Shown here one piece after another: positions 9,438-17,872 of a stretch of 64,000 nucleotides of DNA. The number at the start of each line of letters is the position of its first letter. Position 1 is the stretch's first letter. Location of the stretch: positions 124,001 to 188,000 of the forward strand of contig LVAC01000002.1 in assembly GCA_001602955.1 (NCBI GenBank), written 5' to 3'. Both the position numbers and the translations under genes were made by a program. Under the pieces are notes generated by a model, which saw only the letters and a list, made by a program, of their open reading frames with translations, ran no database searches and was not told the origin of the DNA. The DNA comes from Sulfurospirillum sp001602955. Its GTDB lineage: Bacteria; Campylobacterota; Campylobacteria; Campylobacterales; Sulfurospirillaceae.

Positions 9438-9461
9438 GAAGTAGGCGAACGCGCCTACTTC
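9438..9461. terminator. Bidirectional terminator hairpin between copZ and nnrS
   Basis: Inverted repeat GAAGTAGGCG / CGCCTACTTC with a 4-nt loop lies between the convergent copZ and nnrS genes; its right arm includes the nnrS stop codon. No long T-tract follows on either side, so strength is uncertain. Confidence 0.6.
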
Positions 9462-10654
9462 TCGAATAAAATCTTAATATACCGCTTTGCCCATAGTCCG
9501 AAAATCAGTATCCACAAACCGGCAACCGTTAAAATCGCGTGCATGTAGCCTATCTGCGGAAAAATACCGGCAATAATGCGTAAAAGCGTCATCGCCTGAA
9601 TCAATCCAAAGAGCGTTATCGCATACGCATCCGCTTTAGGCGTACGTCCGGAGTGTCCTAAAATAACGCGTGTCCCAAAACCGATCAAAACGGTGGTAAA
9701 ATACCCCAGTGCCAAAGCGTGAAGCGGTGCTTTTTCGACGTAAATCGAAGCACTTAAGAGTGCGCTAAAATCGTGTACGACGAAAAGCGCAAAAGCAACG
9801 GGAACCCACCAGATCGAGAGAAACAGCACCCATAAAATCGCCGGAGCTTTGCTAAAAGGCAAACGCCATTTCAAGAGTTCGTAGGTTATGATAGCAAATA
9901 ATGCACTATCCGCTACAAAAGCGTTGAGCTCGCATCCTTCCAAAAGCACTTTAAGCATCAATGCGACAAAGACGCTCTCTAAAAAATATGTGCTTTTGTT
10001 GATCGTGTAACCCGGAATTGTATTGGACGTAAAAAACGGCATCATTTTTTGCGAAACGATCAAAACGATCAAAAAGAGGTAAAGGTAAAACCCGCTTCCT
10101 AGCGCAAAACGGTAGACGTCGACGAAGAAGTCGGCGAAAAATAAGAGTTGCGAGAGCATGCCGAATGCAAATGCGACGAGCATCCACGTCGTATCTTTTT
10201 TAGCGGAAACTTGACTTGCTTTTTGCATTTGCCAAAGCGTCTTAAAAAGAAGGCAGTATCCGACGAAAATAAGCCCCATCGGAAGAAGCGTCGCTTTTTG
10301 GGAAAACAATGAAAGAGCAATAAACAGTACCCCGCCGCCGTTAATCAGCCAAACAATCGGCATATAGGTTTTTTGTGCAACCGAAGGACGGGCTAAATAA
10401 CGGGGAAATACCGTCAATAAAAACCCTGCAAAAAATTGCGTAAAAATGACAAACGCCATCGCGTACGCATGGTAAAGTCCAAGGCTGACATGTAAGCTTA
10501 AAAGCCCCGTATACACGAATCCTAAAAGCGACACAAAGAAAAGCCCTTGCACCACGCCCGCAAAGAAAAAGATGCGGTGTGGTTGGGCTTTTAAGTTCTG
10601 AAATGCCGTCGTTTTAGGCGGCTCGGGTGGGGTTAAACTACTGACAAAAACCAC
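9455..10654 (-). CDS. NnrS family membrane protein
   Basis: Polytopic membrane protein (399 aa from the GTG at 10654) with about 12 hydrophobic segments. The NnrS signature is seen in HALALGYFTTVLIGFGTRVILGHSGR near residues 310-335, plus FAGFLLTVFPRYL early on. NnrS proteins contain haem and copper and are linked to protection from nitric oxide and nitrosative stress. The frame opens at an ATG at 10681 inside tpx, but a run of G (AGGGGGG) 8 nt before the GTG makes the GTG the better start. The overlap with the tpx stop suggests co-transcription with the peroxidase, consistent with a joint oxidative/nitrosative stress role (inference). Confidence 0.85.
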   Translation of the reverse strand: MVFVSSLTPPEPPKTTAFQNLKAQPHRIFFFAGVVQGLFFVSLLGFVYTGLLSLHVSLGLYHAYAMAFVIFTQFFAGFLLTVFPRYLARPSVAQKTYMPIVWLINGGGVLFIALSLFSQKATLLPMGLIFVGYCLLFKTLWQMQKASQVSAKKDTTWMLVAFAFGMLSQLLFFADFFVDVYRFALGSGFYLYLFLIVLIVSQKMMPFFTSNTIPGYTINKSTYFLESVFVALMLKVLLEGCELNAFVADSALFAIITYELLKWRLPFSKAPAILWVLFLSIWWVPVAFALFVVHDFSALLSASIYVEKAPLHALALGYFTTVLIGFGTRVILGHSGRTPKADAYAITLFGLIQAMTLLRIIAGIFPQIGYMHAILTVAGLWILIFGLWAKRYIKILFEK

Positions 10655-11198
10655 AACAACTAGCCCCCCTATTGGCTGCATCGATAGCGGCAGTTAGCGC
10701 TTCGTCATAATTAGGCTCTTCGGTAATCTCAGGAACCACTTGTTTGTAGACGATCTTGCCGTCTTTGCTGATCACAAAAAGGGCGCGCGCACATAAACCT
10801 TGAAGCGCTCCATCACCGATGAGCATGCCATACGCACGTGCAAACGCTTTGTCTCTAAAGTCGCTGCCGACGGAGAGATTTTCGATGCCTGCCACATTGC
10901 AAAATTTCGCCGCCGCAAACGGTAAGTCCATCGAAACAATCGTCACGTCGATGTTCTCATGCTTCGCCGCTTCTTGGTTAAAACGTCTCGCTTCGGCGTC
11001 GCACACAGGCGTGTCTAAAGAGGGCACTGCGATGATGAGTTGCGCTTTGTTGCTCTCGCCACCGATGGTTTTCTCCTGCAAATCAGACGTCGTTACTTTC
11101 ACCAAAGGCGCATAGTTTCCCACCTCTTGATAGTTCCCCTCCAACTTTACAGGAGTTCCTTTAAGGGCTGTCTTGTCAATTTTCGCCGTAAAAATCAT
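10638..11198 (-). CDS. tpx: Thiol peroxidase (Tpx, atypical 2-Cys peroxiredoxin)
   Basis: Reduces hydroperoxides with electrons from thioredoxin. From the ATG at 11198 (AGAAAGGATTGAC before it) the product is 186 aa. The peroxidatic cysteine is in PSLDTPVCDAEARRF and the resolving cysteine in AAKFCNVAGIENLSV, about 34 residues later as usual for Tpx. The frame is open to 11231, but that start lacks a binding site and the extra residues do not match the family. Odd feature: the C-terminus adds a cysteine cluster, GASCCGFCQ, beyond the normal fold, possibly a metal or redox tail. The stop overlaps the start region of nnrS. Confidence 0.93.
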   Translation of the reverse strand: MIFTAKIDKTALKGTPVKLEGNYQEVGNYAPLVKVTTSDLQEKTIGGESNKAQLIIAVPSLDTPVCDAEARRFNQEAAKHENIDVTIVSMDLPFAAAKFCNVAGIENLSVGSDFRDKAFARAYGMLIGDGALQGLCARALFVISKDGKIVYKQVVPEITEEPNYDEALTAAIDAANRGASCCGFCQ

Positions 11199-11389
11199 GT
11201 CAATCCTTTCTCGTATTTTATATGAGAGCAATTTTATCCCATTTAAAACAAAAAAACCTTGATCTACATCTATGTTTTTGAAAGTTGTTTACATGTAAAG
11301 ACTTATTTCATTGTGAAATATTTTTGAAATGTGAGACTAAATCAGGTTAGAATGAGCGTAAAGTTTTACATGTAAAAAGAGAAAAGATT

Positions 11390-12379
11390 ATGGAGCATCA
11401 AAACGTCATACTTTATACCGATGAGCAAGGGCATGTGAGTTTGGAAGTTACTTTGGAGCATGAGACTCTTTGGCTGAATCAAGCCCAGATAGCTGAGCTG
11501 TTTGGTACTAAGCAGCCAGCCATATCAAAACATTTAAGCAATATCTTTAAATCAGGAGAATTGGATAAAAATTCAGTTCATTCCATTTTGGAATATACTG
11601 CGAGCGATGGAAAAACATACGAAACATCGTTTTATAATTTAGATGCTGTGCTATCTGTTGGATACAGAGTTAATTCTAAAAATGCAACGCAGTTTCGCAT
11701 TTGGGCAAGTAAAATCCTCAAAGATTATCTTATCAAAGGCTATGCCCTCAATCACCAACGTATCAATGCTCAAAGTCTGAGTGAACTCACTGCCACGATG
11801 GAGTTGGTGCGAAAAAGCATCGAAACGAAGGAACTCAGCAGTAATGAAGCCAAAGGATTGCTTGACATCATCAACAATTATGCCAAAACGTGGGCATTGC
11901 TTCAAGGTTATGACTCAGACGCCCTTCATGCACTGCAAGGTACGCTACATCAAAGGTTCATTTTAGACTACGATGAAGCCAGGAGTGCCATCAAAGCGCT
12001 CAAAAAAGACCTAATGGCAAAAGGCGATGCGACAGAACTTTTTGGCAATGAAAAAGCGGGTGAGTTTAAAGGGGCACTATTAAATATCTATCAAACGTTT
12101 GGTGGGGTTGATTTATTGCCAAGTATCGAAGAAAAAGCGGCAAATCTGCTCTACTATGTCATTAAAGATCACGCATTTTCAGATGGTAATAAACGCATTG
12201 GCTCATTTTTGTTCATTCTCTTTTTACATAAAAACGGTATCGCTTACAAGCCAAACGGAGAGCCTAAAATCAACGATAACGCTCTGGTCTCACTTGCTCT
12301 TTTAGTCGCCGCAAGTGAGCCAAGTCAAAAAGAGCTAATGGTCAAACTCATCGTCAATCTTTTAGGCGAAACAGACTAA
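11390..12379 (+). CDS. RhuM-Fic/Doc fusion protein
   Basis: A 329-aa two-domain protein. The N-terminal part (about 1-120: TLWLNQAQIAELFGTKQPAISKHLSNIF, then TSFYNLDAVLSVGYRVNS...FRIWASKILKDYL) is the RhuM family module, with a helix-turn-helix-like segment. The C-terminal part (about 215-329) is a Fic/Doc domain whose active-site loop reads HAFSDGNKRIGSFLF; Fic enzymes transfer AMP or phosphate groups to target proteins. The second Arg of the canonical Fic motif is replaced, as in Doc-like members. It may be a toxin or regulator of an accessory element; no clear antitoxin gene is adjacent, but an N-terminal DNA-binding module could autoregulate. The gene sits between TTTACATGTAAA palindromes, and its composition is plainer and AT-richer than the flanking genes. 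Confidence 0.85.
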   Translation: MEHQNVILYTDEQGHVSLEVTLEHETLWLNQAQIAELFGTKQPAISKHLSNIFKSGELDKNSVHSILEYTASDGKTYETSFYNLDAVLSVGYRVNSKNATQFRIWASKILKDYLIKGYALNHQRINAQSLSELTATMELVRKSIETKELSSNEAKGLLDIINNYAKTWALLQGYDSDALHALQGTLHQRFILDYDEARSAIKALKKDLMAKGDATELFGNEKAGEFKGALLNIYQTFGGVDLLPSIEEKAANLLYYVIKDHAFSDGNKRIGSFLFILFLHKNGIAYKPNGEPKINDNALVSLALLVAASEPSQKELMVKLIVNLLGETD

Positions 12380-12415
12380 AATACGTTTACATGTAAACAT
12401 TTCAAAGGAGAGAAA

Positions 12416-12604
12416 ATGCAATACAAATTGATCACAGGACCCGATGATTCAACCTTTTGTGCAAGAATCACGGAGTTTTTAAATAATGGCTGGAAGTTAC
12501 ATGGCAATCCTGCCATAACGTTTAATGGTCAAACAGTCATAGCAGCACAAGCGATTGTGAAAGAAGAAGATAAAGACGTAAAGGCGTGCGGTTTTACGAA
12601 CTAA
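12416..12604 (+). CDS. DUF1737-like small protein
   Basis: A 62-aa protein with the pattern of the DUF1737 family: YKLITGPDDSTFCARITEFLNNGWKLHGNPAITFNG. The function is unknown; members are usually short soluble proteins. It lies 36 nt after the RhuM-Fic gene on the same strand, with AAAGGAGAGAAA before the ATG and a TTTACATGTAAA palindrome in the gap. Co-transcription with RhuM-Fic is possible, but nothing shows a functional link. Confidence 0.75.
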   Translation: MQYKLITGPDDSTFCARITEFLNNGWKLHGNPAITFNGQTVIAAQAIVKEEDKDVKACGFTN

Positions 12605-12628
12605 GAGCTTTGTGTGACAAAGCTCTTA
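12602..12628. terminator. Hairpin joining two convergent stop codons
   Basis: Perfect 12-bp inverted repeat TAAGAGCTTTGT / ACAAAGCTCTTA with a 3-nt loop. The left arm begins with the TAA stop of the DUF1737 gene and the right arm ends with the stop of the convergent lipoprotein gene. It probably acts as a compact bidirectional terminator, though no T-tract follows. Confidence 0.6.
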
Positions 12629-14635
12629 GTCTATACTTTCAAACAACTCAGGTCTGTATTCAAAGTGCATCGTGTCGTAGTGGTACCATCTGCCACCCCA
12701 GACGAAGCCGTGTTTTTCAAAAATATCGACGATCTCTTTGGGAAATTCATTGTGAAAGGTGTGCGTTTTATCCCATTGCCAGTAGCGAGAGTAGTGGGTG
12801 TCTAGGTCGATGGCGATGCCGTAGCTGTGCGCACTGAGGCGTTCGGTTTTGGCGATTTTTCGGTAGTAGTACGTGCCGTCGACTTTTTTGAGGTATTTCA
12901 TGTACTCTTCAGGAAGCTTGTCTAACTCGTCAGAGACTTTTTGAAGTTGTACGCTCGCATTTTCGTTTTTATTAAATTGCAGTTTTTTGCCGCCGTGGTT
13001 AGGAAGCCAATTGATTGTTGTGAGGTTTTTTTCGATCTCGCTTTTACTGGAGCCGTAGAGTTTTTTCAAAAAAGCGTCATTGCGAAAGCGACCTGGGTCA
13101 TCGTTGAGCGCAGGAGCTGTGATGGGCGCAAAAGCGGGGTATTTTTGGCTAAACATATCTTCGATATCCGCATTTTCGAGCAACTGATCAAAGCTTTTGA
13201 CTTTTTTATCATCATACGGTAGGGTGCTTCCGTCCATAAAAAAGACGGTATTGTCCTTGATGACTTTCACACTGGGGTATTTTTGCACAAGGTTGTTGCT
13301 TTTAGGATTGGCGGGTTTGATGGTAATGCCCTCAACGCGGTTGATGAGAAGCCCTTGTTCAGGTACATTGGGCTGATTGGCGCCAACATAAAGGTCAGAG
13401 ATGATGGCTTTACCGATGACATTGCGACCCTCTTTGCCATCCTCCATCGTTCGCACGCCCCAGATGTTTTGCATGACAAGTGCTTTGCCCTCATACTCGC
13501 CCGCATAGAGCATAATGTGACCTTTGAGGTAGATCAGGCTTAAAAAGGCTATGCCGTTTTTGAGTATCATCGCTTCTTTTTCCTTCGGTGTGAGATCTTT
13601 GAGTGAGACGTATTCGCCAAAACTTTTTTGAGCGGCAGAATTGCGTGGAATCCAAATGCCAAAAGGAGAGAGGAAGTCGCGTGTCATTGCCGAGCAGTCA
13701 CGGTTAGCGAGGTATCCGCCCCAGCCGTATTTTTCGCCCAAAAGTGCATCGCCGATTTGGCTGAGATTTTCTTTTGTAAAATCAATCGGCACGATTTGAG
13801 CAAAACTTTTTGGGATGCGCAGTTCTAATTTTTGTGCCTGAAAGTTGGCATCGTGCGTGTACATGTACGCGTGAAAAAAGTCATTGTCCTCACTTGGCAC
13901 GATGGGCAAGATAGCGCCTATTTTGGCGTAGGTGATGAAGCGTTGTTGGGCATTGTAAAGCGGCACATTGTCTTTGACGATGGCGATTTTGGTCGCGTTG
14001 ATAAACTCGGTTCGCTCTGGCGCGCTTACGAGTACGAAACTCTCCGTTGGAATCCATCCTGAAGCAAATGAGCTCTCCACAAATGCCCAAGCACCGTCTT
14101 GACTGTAGTGTGAAATGATGATGGGTTCTGCGATGTGAATGCGTGAGGTTTGCAGGTAATCAAACGGATAACCCTCTCCTGGCAAGGTTGTCTTTTTAAA
14201 AAAAGGCTTTTCAGTAGGAAGGTTGCGCATCTGCGCGTTTTGGATCATAATCGCATGGGCATTGATGCTTCCATACGCCTCTTTGTTGGTACTTTGGATG
14301 ATCGCATCGATCTCGTCGCCATCGATGAGCTGTAAGTTCTCGCCATAGTAGCGATTTTTCAGTCCGTACGATCGGTTTGCCCACAGTGCGTCTTCTTTGT
14401 CGTGGCTCACGTGGGTTCGAAACCAAGGGCTGTAGTAGCGGTAGGTAAAGTCATCTTGTGCGACCTTTTGCGGCGAGACATTTTGCGCTAAAAAGTCTAC
14501 TTTTTGCGGGTACAAAAGCATCGCGTTAGAAGCCGCATTTTGGGCTATGACCGCTTGAGGTGTCGGCTCTTTGGGTGTACAACCGCTGAGAAAAAAGAGT
14601 GTACATGTAAAAAGAAAAATATTTCGTAATGACAT
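12626..14635 (-). CDS. Lipoprotein with SH3, NlpC/P60 (C40) and M15 peptidase domains
   Basis: A 669-aa predicted lipoprotein with a signal peptide ending in the lipobox LSGC (Cys19). It seems to join two wall hydrolases. The first half resembles SH3-type NlpC/P60 proteins: bacterial SH3-like segments, then GWGGYLANRDCSAMTRDFLSP with the candidate catalytic Cys near residue 315 and GHIMLYAG with the likely His. The last ~120 residues look like an M15 D,D-/L,D-carboxypeptidase with zinc ligands in SAHSYGIAIDLD and DTMHFEYRPEL. Such enzymes cut peptidoglycan stem peptides at different bonds, so both chemistries on one lipid anchor would be unusual. The neighbours are not cell-wall genes. Confidence 0.82.
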   Translation of the reverse strand: MSLRNIFLFTCTLFFLSGCTPKEPTPQAVIAQNAASNAMLLYPQKVDFLAQNVSPQKVAQDDFTYRYYSPWFRTHVSHDKEDALWANRSYGLKNRYYGENLQLIDGDEIDAIIQSTNKEAYGSINAHAIMIQNAQMRNLPTEKPFFKKTTLPGEGYPFDYLQTSRIHIAEPIIISHYSQDGAWAFVESSFASGWIPTESFVLVSAPERTEFINATKIAIVKDNVPLYNAQQRFITYAKIGAILPIVPSEDNDFFHAYMYTHDANFQAQKLELRIPKSFAQIVPIDFTKENLSQIGDALLGEKYGWGGYLANRDCSAMTRDFLSPFGIWIPRNSAAQKSFGEYVSLKDLTPKEKEAMILKNGIAFLSLIYLKGHIMLYAGEYEGKALVMQNIWGVRTMEDGKEGRNVIGKAIISDLYVGANQPNVPEQGLLINRVEGITIKPANPKSNNLVQKYPSVKVIKDNTVFFMDGSTLPYDDKKVKSFDQLLENADIEDMFSQKYPAFAPITAPALNDDPGRFRNDAFLKKLYGSSKSEIEKNLTTINWLPNHGGKKLQFNKNENASVQLQKVSDELDKLPEEYMKYLKKVDGTYYYRKIAKTERLSAHSYGIAIDLDTHYSRYWQWDKTHTFHNEFPKEIVDIFEKHGFVWGGRWYHYDTMHFEYRPELFESID

Positions 14636-14693
14636 ATGTGAAGCCTTGAATTTTCTTAATGCTATAATACCAAAAACAACTTAGGAAGCCTCT

Positions 14694-16022
14694 TTGAACG
14701 TAGCACAAAAACTCATCGACATTTTAAAAAAAGAGAACGTTCTGCTCACAGGCGGTGCGGGAGTGGGTAAGAGTTATCTGGTCGGTGAAGTGGTGACGGA
14801 GCTACGGAAAATCGGAAAACAAGTGGTCGTTCTTGGCAGTACAGGTGTCAGTGCGGTGAATGTAGGCGGGCAAACCTTGCACAGCTTTTTTGCGTTTGGC
14901 ATCTGCAATCATCTTGATGAACTCACCCGTCATGACCGCTATACCAAAGCCAGACTTGTAGAGATCAAAAAAGTGTTGACACGCTGCGATCTGTTGGTCA
15001 TCGATGAGATCAGCATGGTTTCAGCGGATTTGCTTGATATGATCTATTATCGTTTGAGAAATGCTGGGTTTGAGGGAAGTGTGCTGTTTGTGGGCGATTT
15101 TTTCCAGCTTCCTCCTGTTTCAAAAGGCAAAGACGATAACCTGTGGGGTGGATTTGAGTACGCGTTTGAGAGCAGTTCGTGGAATGCTTTTGAACCAGTG
15201 GTCGTGGAGCTGACCATCACGAAGCGTACGCACGATGTGCAATTTTTTGAGCATCTGGGCAAGATACGACGAGGCATTTTGGAAAACGATACCATCGCGT
15301 ACCTTGAAGCGTTGCGTACCAATGTAGGCGTGTGGGACAATGATCCGACCGTTTTGTTCGGCAGAAATAAAGAGGCGGAGATGCTCAATATTCAAAAATT
15401 GGCACAGATTGAGAGTGAACCCATCGTGCTGAAAGCCAAAGAAAAAGTACACGAGCAGTCTTTACATGTAAACAAGATCGAAGGGTGGAAAAACGCGCTT
15501 CCTATCCCCGTTGACTTGACGTTGAAGGTGGGTGCAAAGGTGCTTTTTTGTACCAACAAATGGGGTAAATACTACAACGGCGAAACGGGCATCGTTCGTG
15601 CCATCGAAGGTGAGAGTGTTTTGGTGGAAAAAGCAGGTGAATGGGTCAAAGTAGAACGCCAAGAGTATACCTTGCATGAAAATGTCGTGATGGAAGGCGA
15701 AGTCAAAGAAAAACCGCTCGTTTCTCTTGAACAGTTTCCGCTCAAACTCGCGTATGCCATCACGATTCACAAAAGCCAAGGCATGAGCATCGACTCACTG
15801 GTGTGTAACATCAACACCATTTTTGAAAAGAGTCAATTTTACGTGGCGATTTCAAGGGCGCGCGAGCCTAAACAGTTGTTGCTTGACTACCATTACCAGA
15901 GGTTTCAAGAACATTTAGTACGGTGCGTGCAAGTCTCTCCCAAAGTTGGCGAGTTTTACCGAAAATCAGACATATTGAGAATTGAAGAGCCCAAATCCGA
16001 TTCACTTTTTGATGCATTTTGA
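14694..16022 (+). CDS. Pif1-like superfamily 1 helicase
   Basis: A 442-aa ATPase with Walker A LLTGGAGVGKSYL (about residues 17-29), Walker B DLLVIDEISMVSADLLDMIYYRLR, motif III VGDFFQLPPVSK, and late motifs TIHKSQGMSIDSL and FYVAISRA. This is the Pif1/RecD2-type pattern of 5'-3' DNA helicases, which unwind G-quadruplexes or recombination intermediates. The start is TTG with TTAGGAAG before it. The divergent lipoprotein begins 58 bp upstream on the other strand. Exact role is unknown. Confidence 0.87.
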   Translation: MNVAQKLIDILKKENVLLTGGAGVGKSYLVGEVVTELRKIGKQVVVLGSTGVSAVNVGGQTLHSFFAFGICNHLDELTRHDRYTKARLVEIKKVLTRCDLLVIDEISMVSADLLDMIYYRLRNAGFEGSVLFVGDFFQLPPVSKGKDDNLWGGFEYAFESSSWNAFEPVVVELTITKRTHDVQFFEHLGKIRRGILENDTIAYLEALRTNVGVWDNDPTVLFGRNKEAEMLNIQKLAQIESEPIVLKAKEKVHEQSLHVNKIEGWKNALPIPVDLTLKVGAKVLFCTNKWGKYYNGETGIVRAIEGESVLVEKAGEWVKVERQEYTLHENVVMEGEVKEKPLVSLEQFPLKLAYAITIHKSQGMSIDSLVCNINTIFEKSQFYVAISRAREPKQLLLDYHYQRFQEHLVRCVQVSPKVGEFYRKSDILRIEEPKSDSLFDAF

Positions 16023-16053
16023 CGATTTACATGTAAAATACAAGGAGTCACCC

Positions 16054-16563
16054 ATGGAACTCAATGTCAGTTACGAAAGCACGTCTAGCACGACAACACG
16101 CGCAAGCAATGTCTCTCTTGAAGAGGCACAAAAAAACAAGCTGAGCGGGAAAGATATTTTTAACAGTTACTTGGCAGAGTACCAAAAAGAGATGATGGCA
16201 CAATCGCGTGCGACGTTTGGTACACAAGCCGATACATTTCGTTTAGCCGACATTGGCTATACGGGAAAACCCATTGGCGAACTTACACAAGATGAAGCCA
16301 AAGCCTTGGTCGCAGACGACGGTTTTTTTGGCATCGCACAGACGAGTGCGCGCATCGCCGATTTTGTCATCAACGGCGCGGGCGATGATCTTTCTAAGCT
16401 TCAAGCGGGACGCTCGGGAATGCTTCAAGGTTTTGATGAAGCCGAGAAACTTTGGGGTGGAAAATTACCTGAAATTAGTTATACTACGATGCAAAAAGCA
16501 CTTGAAAAAGTTGATGCACGCATCGCCGAACTTGGCGGGAGTGTACTCGATACATCCGTATAA
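16054..16563 (+). CDS. Conserved hypothetical protein (Campylobacterota type)
   Basis: A 169-aa soluble protein from the ATG at 16054, chosen because CAAGGAGTCACCC precedes it; the frame is open further up but would overlap the helicase. The first ~25 residues are Ser/Thr-rich, then a conserved-looking core reads FFGIAQTSARIADFVINGAGDDLSKLQAGRSGMLQGF. Similar proteins in this phylum are, as far as I recall, sometimes labelled 'hydrogenase-4 component G', a name no hydrogenase context supports here. A TTTACATGTAAAA palindrome precedes it. It lies 11 nt before the FliL-like gene and may head that operon. Confidence 0.6.
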   Translation: MELNVSYESTSSTTTRASNVSLEEAQKNKLSGKDIFNSYLAEYQKEMMAQSRATFGTQADTFRLADIGYTGKPIGELTQDEAKALVADDGFFGIAQTSARIADFVINGAGDDLSKLQAGRSGMLQGFDEAEKLWGGKLPEISYTTMQKALEKVDARIAELGGSVLDTSV

Positions 16564-16574
16564 CAAAGGCTCAA

Positions 16575-17072
16575 ATGAGACGCATTTTTATCGCATTTTT
16601 ACTCTTACATGTCAGTCTTTTTGCCGAGACGTTGGCAATTGAGCATTTCAAAGCCAACGTCTTTGCAAAGTCCGATAAAAAGCCCGTTGAGGTAACGCTC
16701 GGGCTTATTTTTGAAGGCAACGATATTAAGAAAAACGAATACAAAGCTATCGACGCGCTGAATATCGTCATCGGCAGTTATTATGCCGAAGATTTGGTTA
16801 CCTCACGCGGAAAAGAGCTTTTAAAAGCGACGTTAATCGCATATGCCAAAAAAACACACAATATAACGATCGATTCGGTTTTTATTAAAGAACTCACCGT
16901 GAAAACCAATCCAACCACCCAAGAGATCGTCGAAGCGATCAAAAAAGAGGGCGTTTTTCAGCAACAACAGCAAAATACTGCACCCAGACAACAACAATCC
17001 CCGCAACTCAACCTTGCACCGCCTTTACCGAAGCGTTCGTTAATCCCGGAAGAAAATGGAATCAACTTTTAA
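16575..17072 (+). CDS. Periplasmic FliL-like protein
   Basis: A 165-aa protein with a signal peptide (RRIFIAFLLLHVSLFAE, cleavage near residue 18). The central part, YKAIDALNIVIGSYYAEDLVTSRGKELLKATLIAY...ITIDSVFIKELTVKT, has the spacing of the FliL periplasmic domain (EDL-T-GKE-L followed by a beta strand). It lacks the membrane anchor typical of FliL and ends in a Gln/Pro-rich tail. FliL-domain proteins support motors or pili through stator-like rings; this one would act beside the ATPase and TPR genes downstream. Its stop overlaps the next start as TAATG. The family assignment is tentative. Confidence 0.5.
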   Translation: MRRIFIAFLLLHVSLFAETLAIEHFKANVFAKSDKKPVEVTLGLIFEGNDIKKNEYKAIDALNIVIGSYYAEDLVTSRGKELLKATLIAYAKKTHNITIDSVFIKELTVKTNPTTQEIVEAIKKEGVFQQQQQNTAPRQQQSPQLNLAPPLPKRSLIPEENGINF

Positions 17073-17872
17073 TGCGTGAATTCGAAGCCGCTAAAGAACT
17101 TTTCAAAGACGCTATCGATCCGTCGTTTTATTTTGACAGTATCAGTGCCGAAATTGCACGCAAAAAGCTCCAAGAATCCATCGGAGACGAGTCCGTGCCG
17201 TTGATTTTTATCGTCGGCGATCCGGGTGTGGGAAAAAGTCATATGATGCGCTTTATGCATCACGCGACGGCGGTACGTTCGCTAACCGTTTTTATCGATC
17301 ATCCGTTTTTTGAACCTAAAGATTTATTTAAACAGCTCTACGACGTACGCGGTATGGAGTTTTTGCCGCATAAAACGCAAGGCGAGATGCTTGAAGAGTT
17401 ATTCGAAGCTTTCGTCGGATTGCGATGCACAATTTTCATCGACGAGGCACAACTGCTCAACGACGATCAATTTGAGCTGATTCGTATTTTAGGCGATTCT
17501 AAACTGTTTCAATTTGTCTTGGCGATGCACAAAGACGAAGGGGTACGTTTATTGCGTAAAAAGCAGTTTCAAACCCGTTCAAAATGGGTCATAGAGTATG
17601 GAAATCTCGACGAGCACGAAGTCCTACGCTATATCCATGCTCTGTTGATGTCTCATTCGTACGGCGATATTGCGTGTATGTTTTCCAAAAGTGAAGCAAA
17701 ATTTATCACGCGTTACACGCAAGGCAATTTTCGCACGATTAAAAAATTTTGCTATACGTTGATGAAACTGCTTGCCTACGCGCATAAAAACAACCTTGCC
17801 AAATACCGAAAAATAACGCGTTGCCTTTTAACGATGACGGCACTCGATATAGGACTGATTCATGACGCCTAA
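17072..17872 (+). CDS. AAA ATPase of the MshM/ExeA/CtsP type
   Basis: A 266-aa cytoplasmic P-loop ATPase with Walker A IVGDPGVGKSHMMRF (about residues 47-61) and Walker B CTIFIDEAQLLNDDQFELIRIL. The pattern is that of ExeA/MshM proteins, which help assemble type II secretion or type IV pilus systems, and of Campylobacter CtsP, needed for natural transformation. It is coupled to the FliL-like gene upstream (TAATG) and overlaps the TPR protein downstream by 11 bp. No secretin or extension ATPase gene is in the window, so the rest of the machine must be elsewhere. Confidence 0.72.
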   Translation: MREFEAAKELFKDAIDPSFYFDSISAEIARKKLQESIGDESVPLIFIVGDPGVGKSHMMRFMHHATAVRSLTVFIDHPFFEPKDLFKQLYDVRGMEFLPHKTQGEMLEELFEAFVGLRCTIFIDEAQLLNDDQFELIRILGDSKLFQFVLAMHKDEGVRLLRKKQFQTRSKWVIEYGNLDEHEVLRYIHALLMSHSYGDIACMFSKSEAKFITRYTQGNFRTIKKFCYTLMKLLAYAHKNNLAKYRKITRCLLTMTALDIGLIHDA

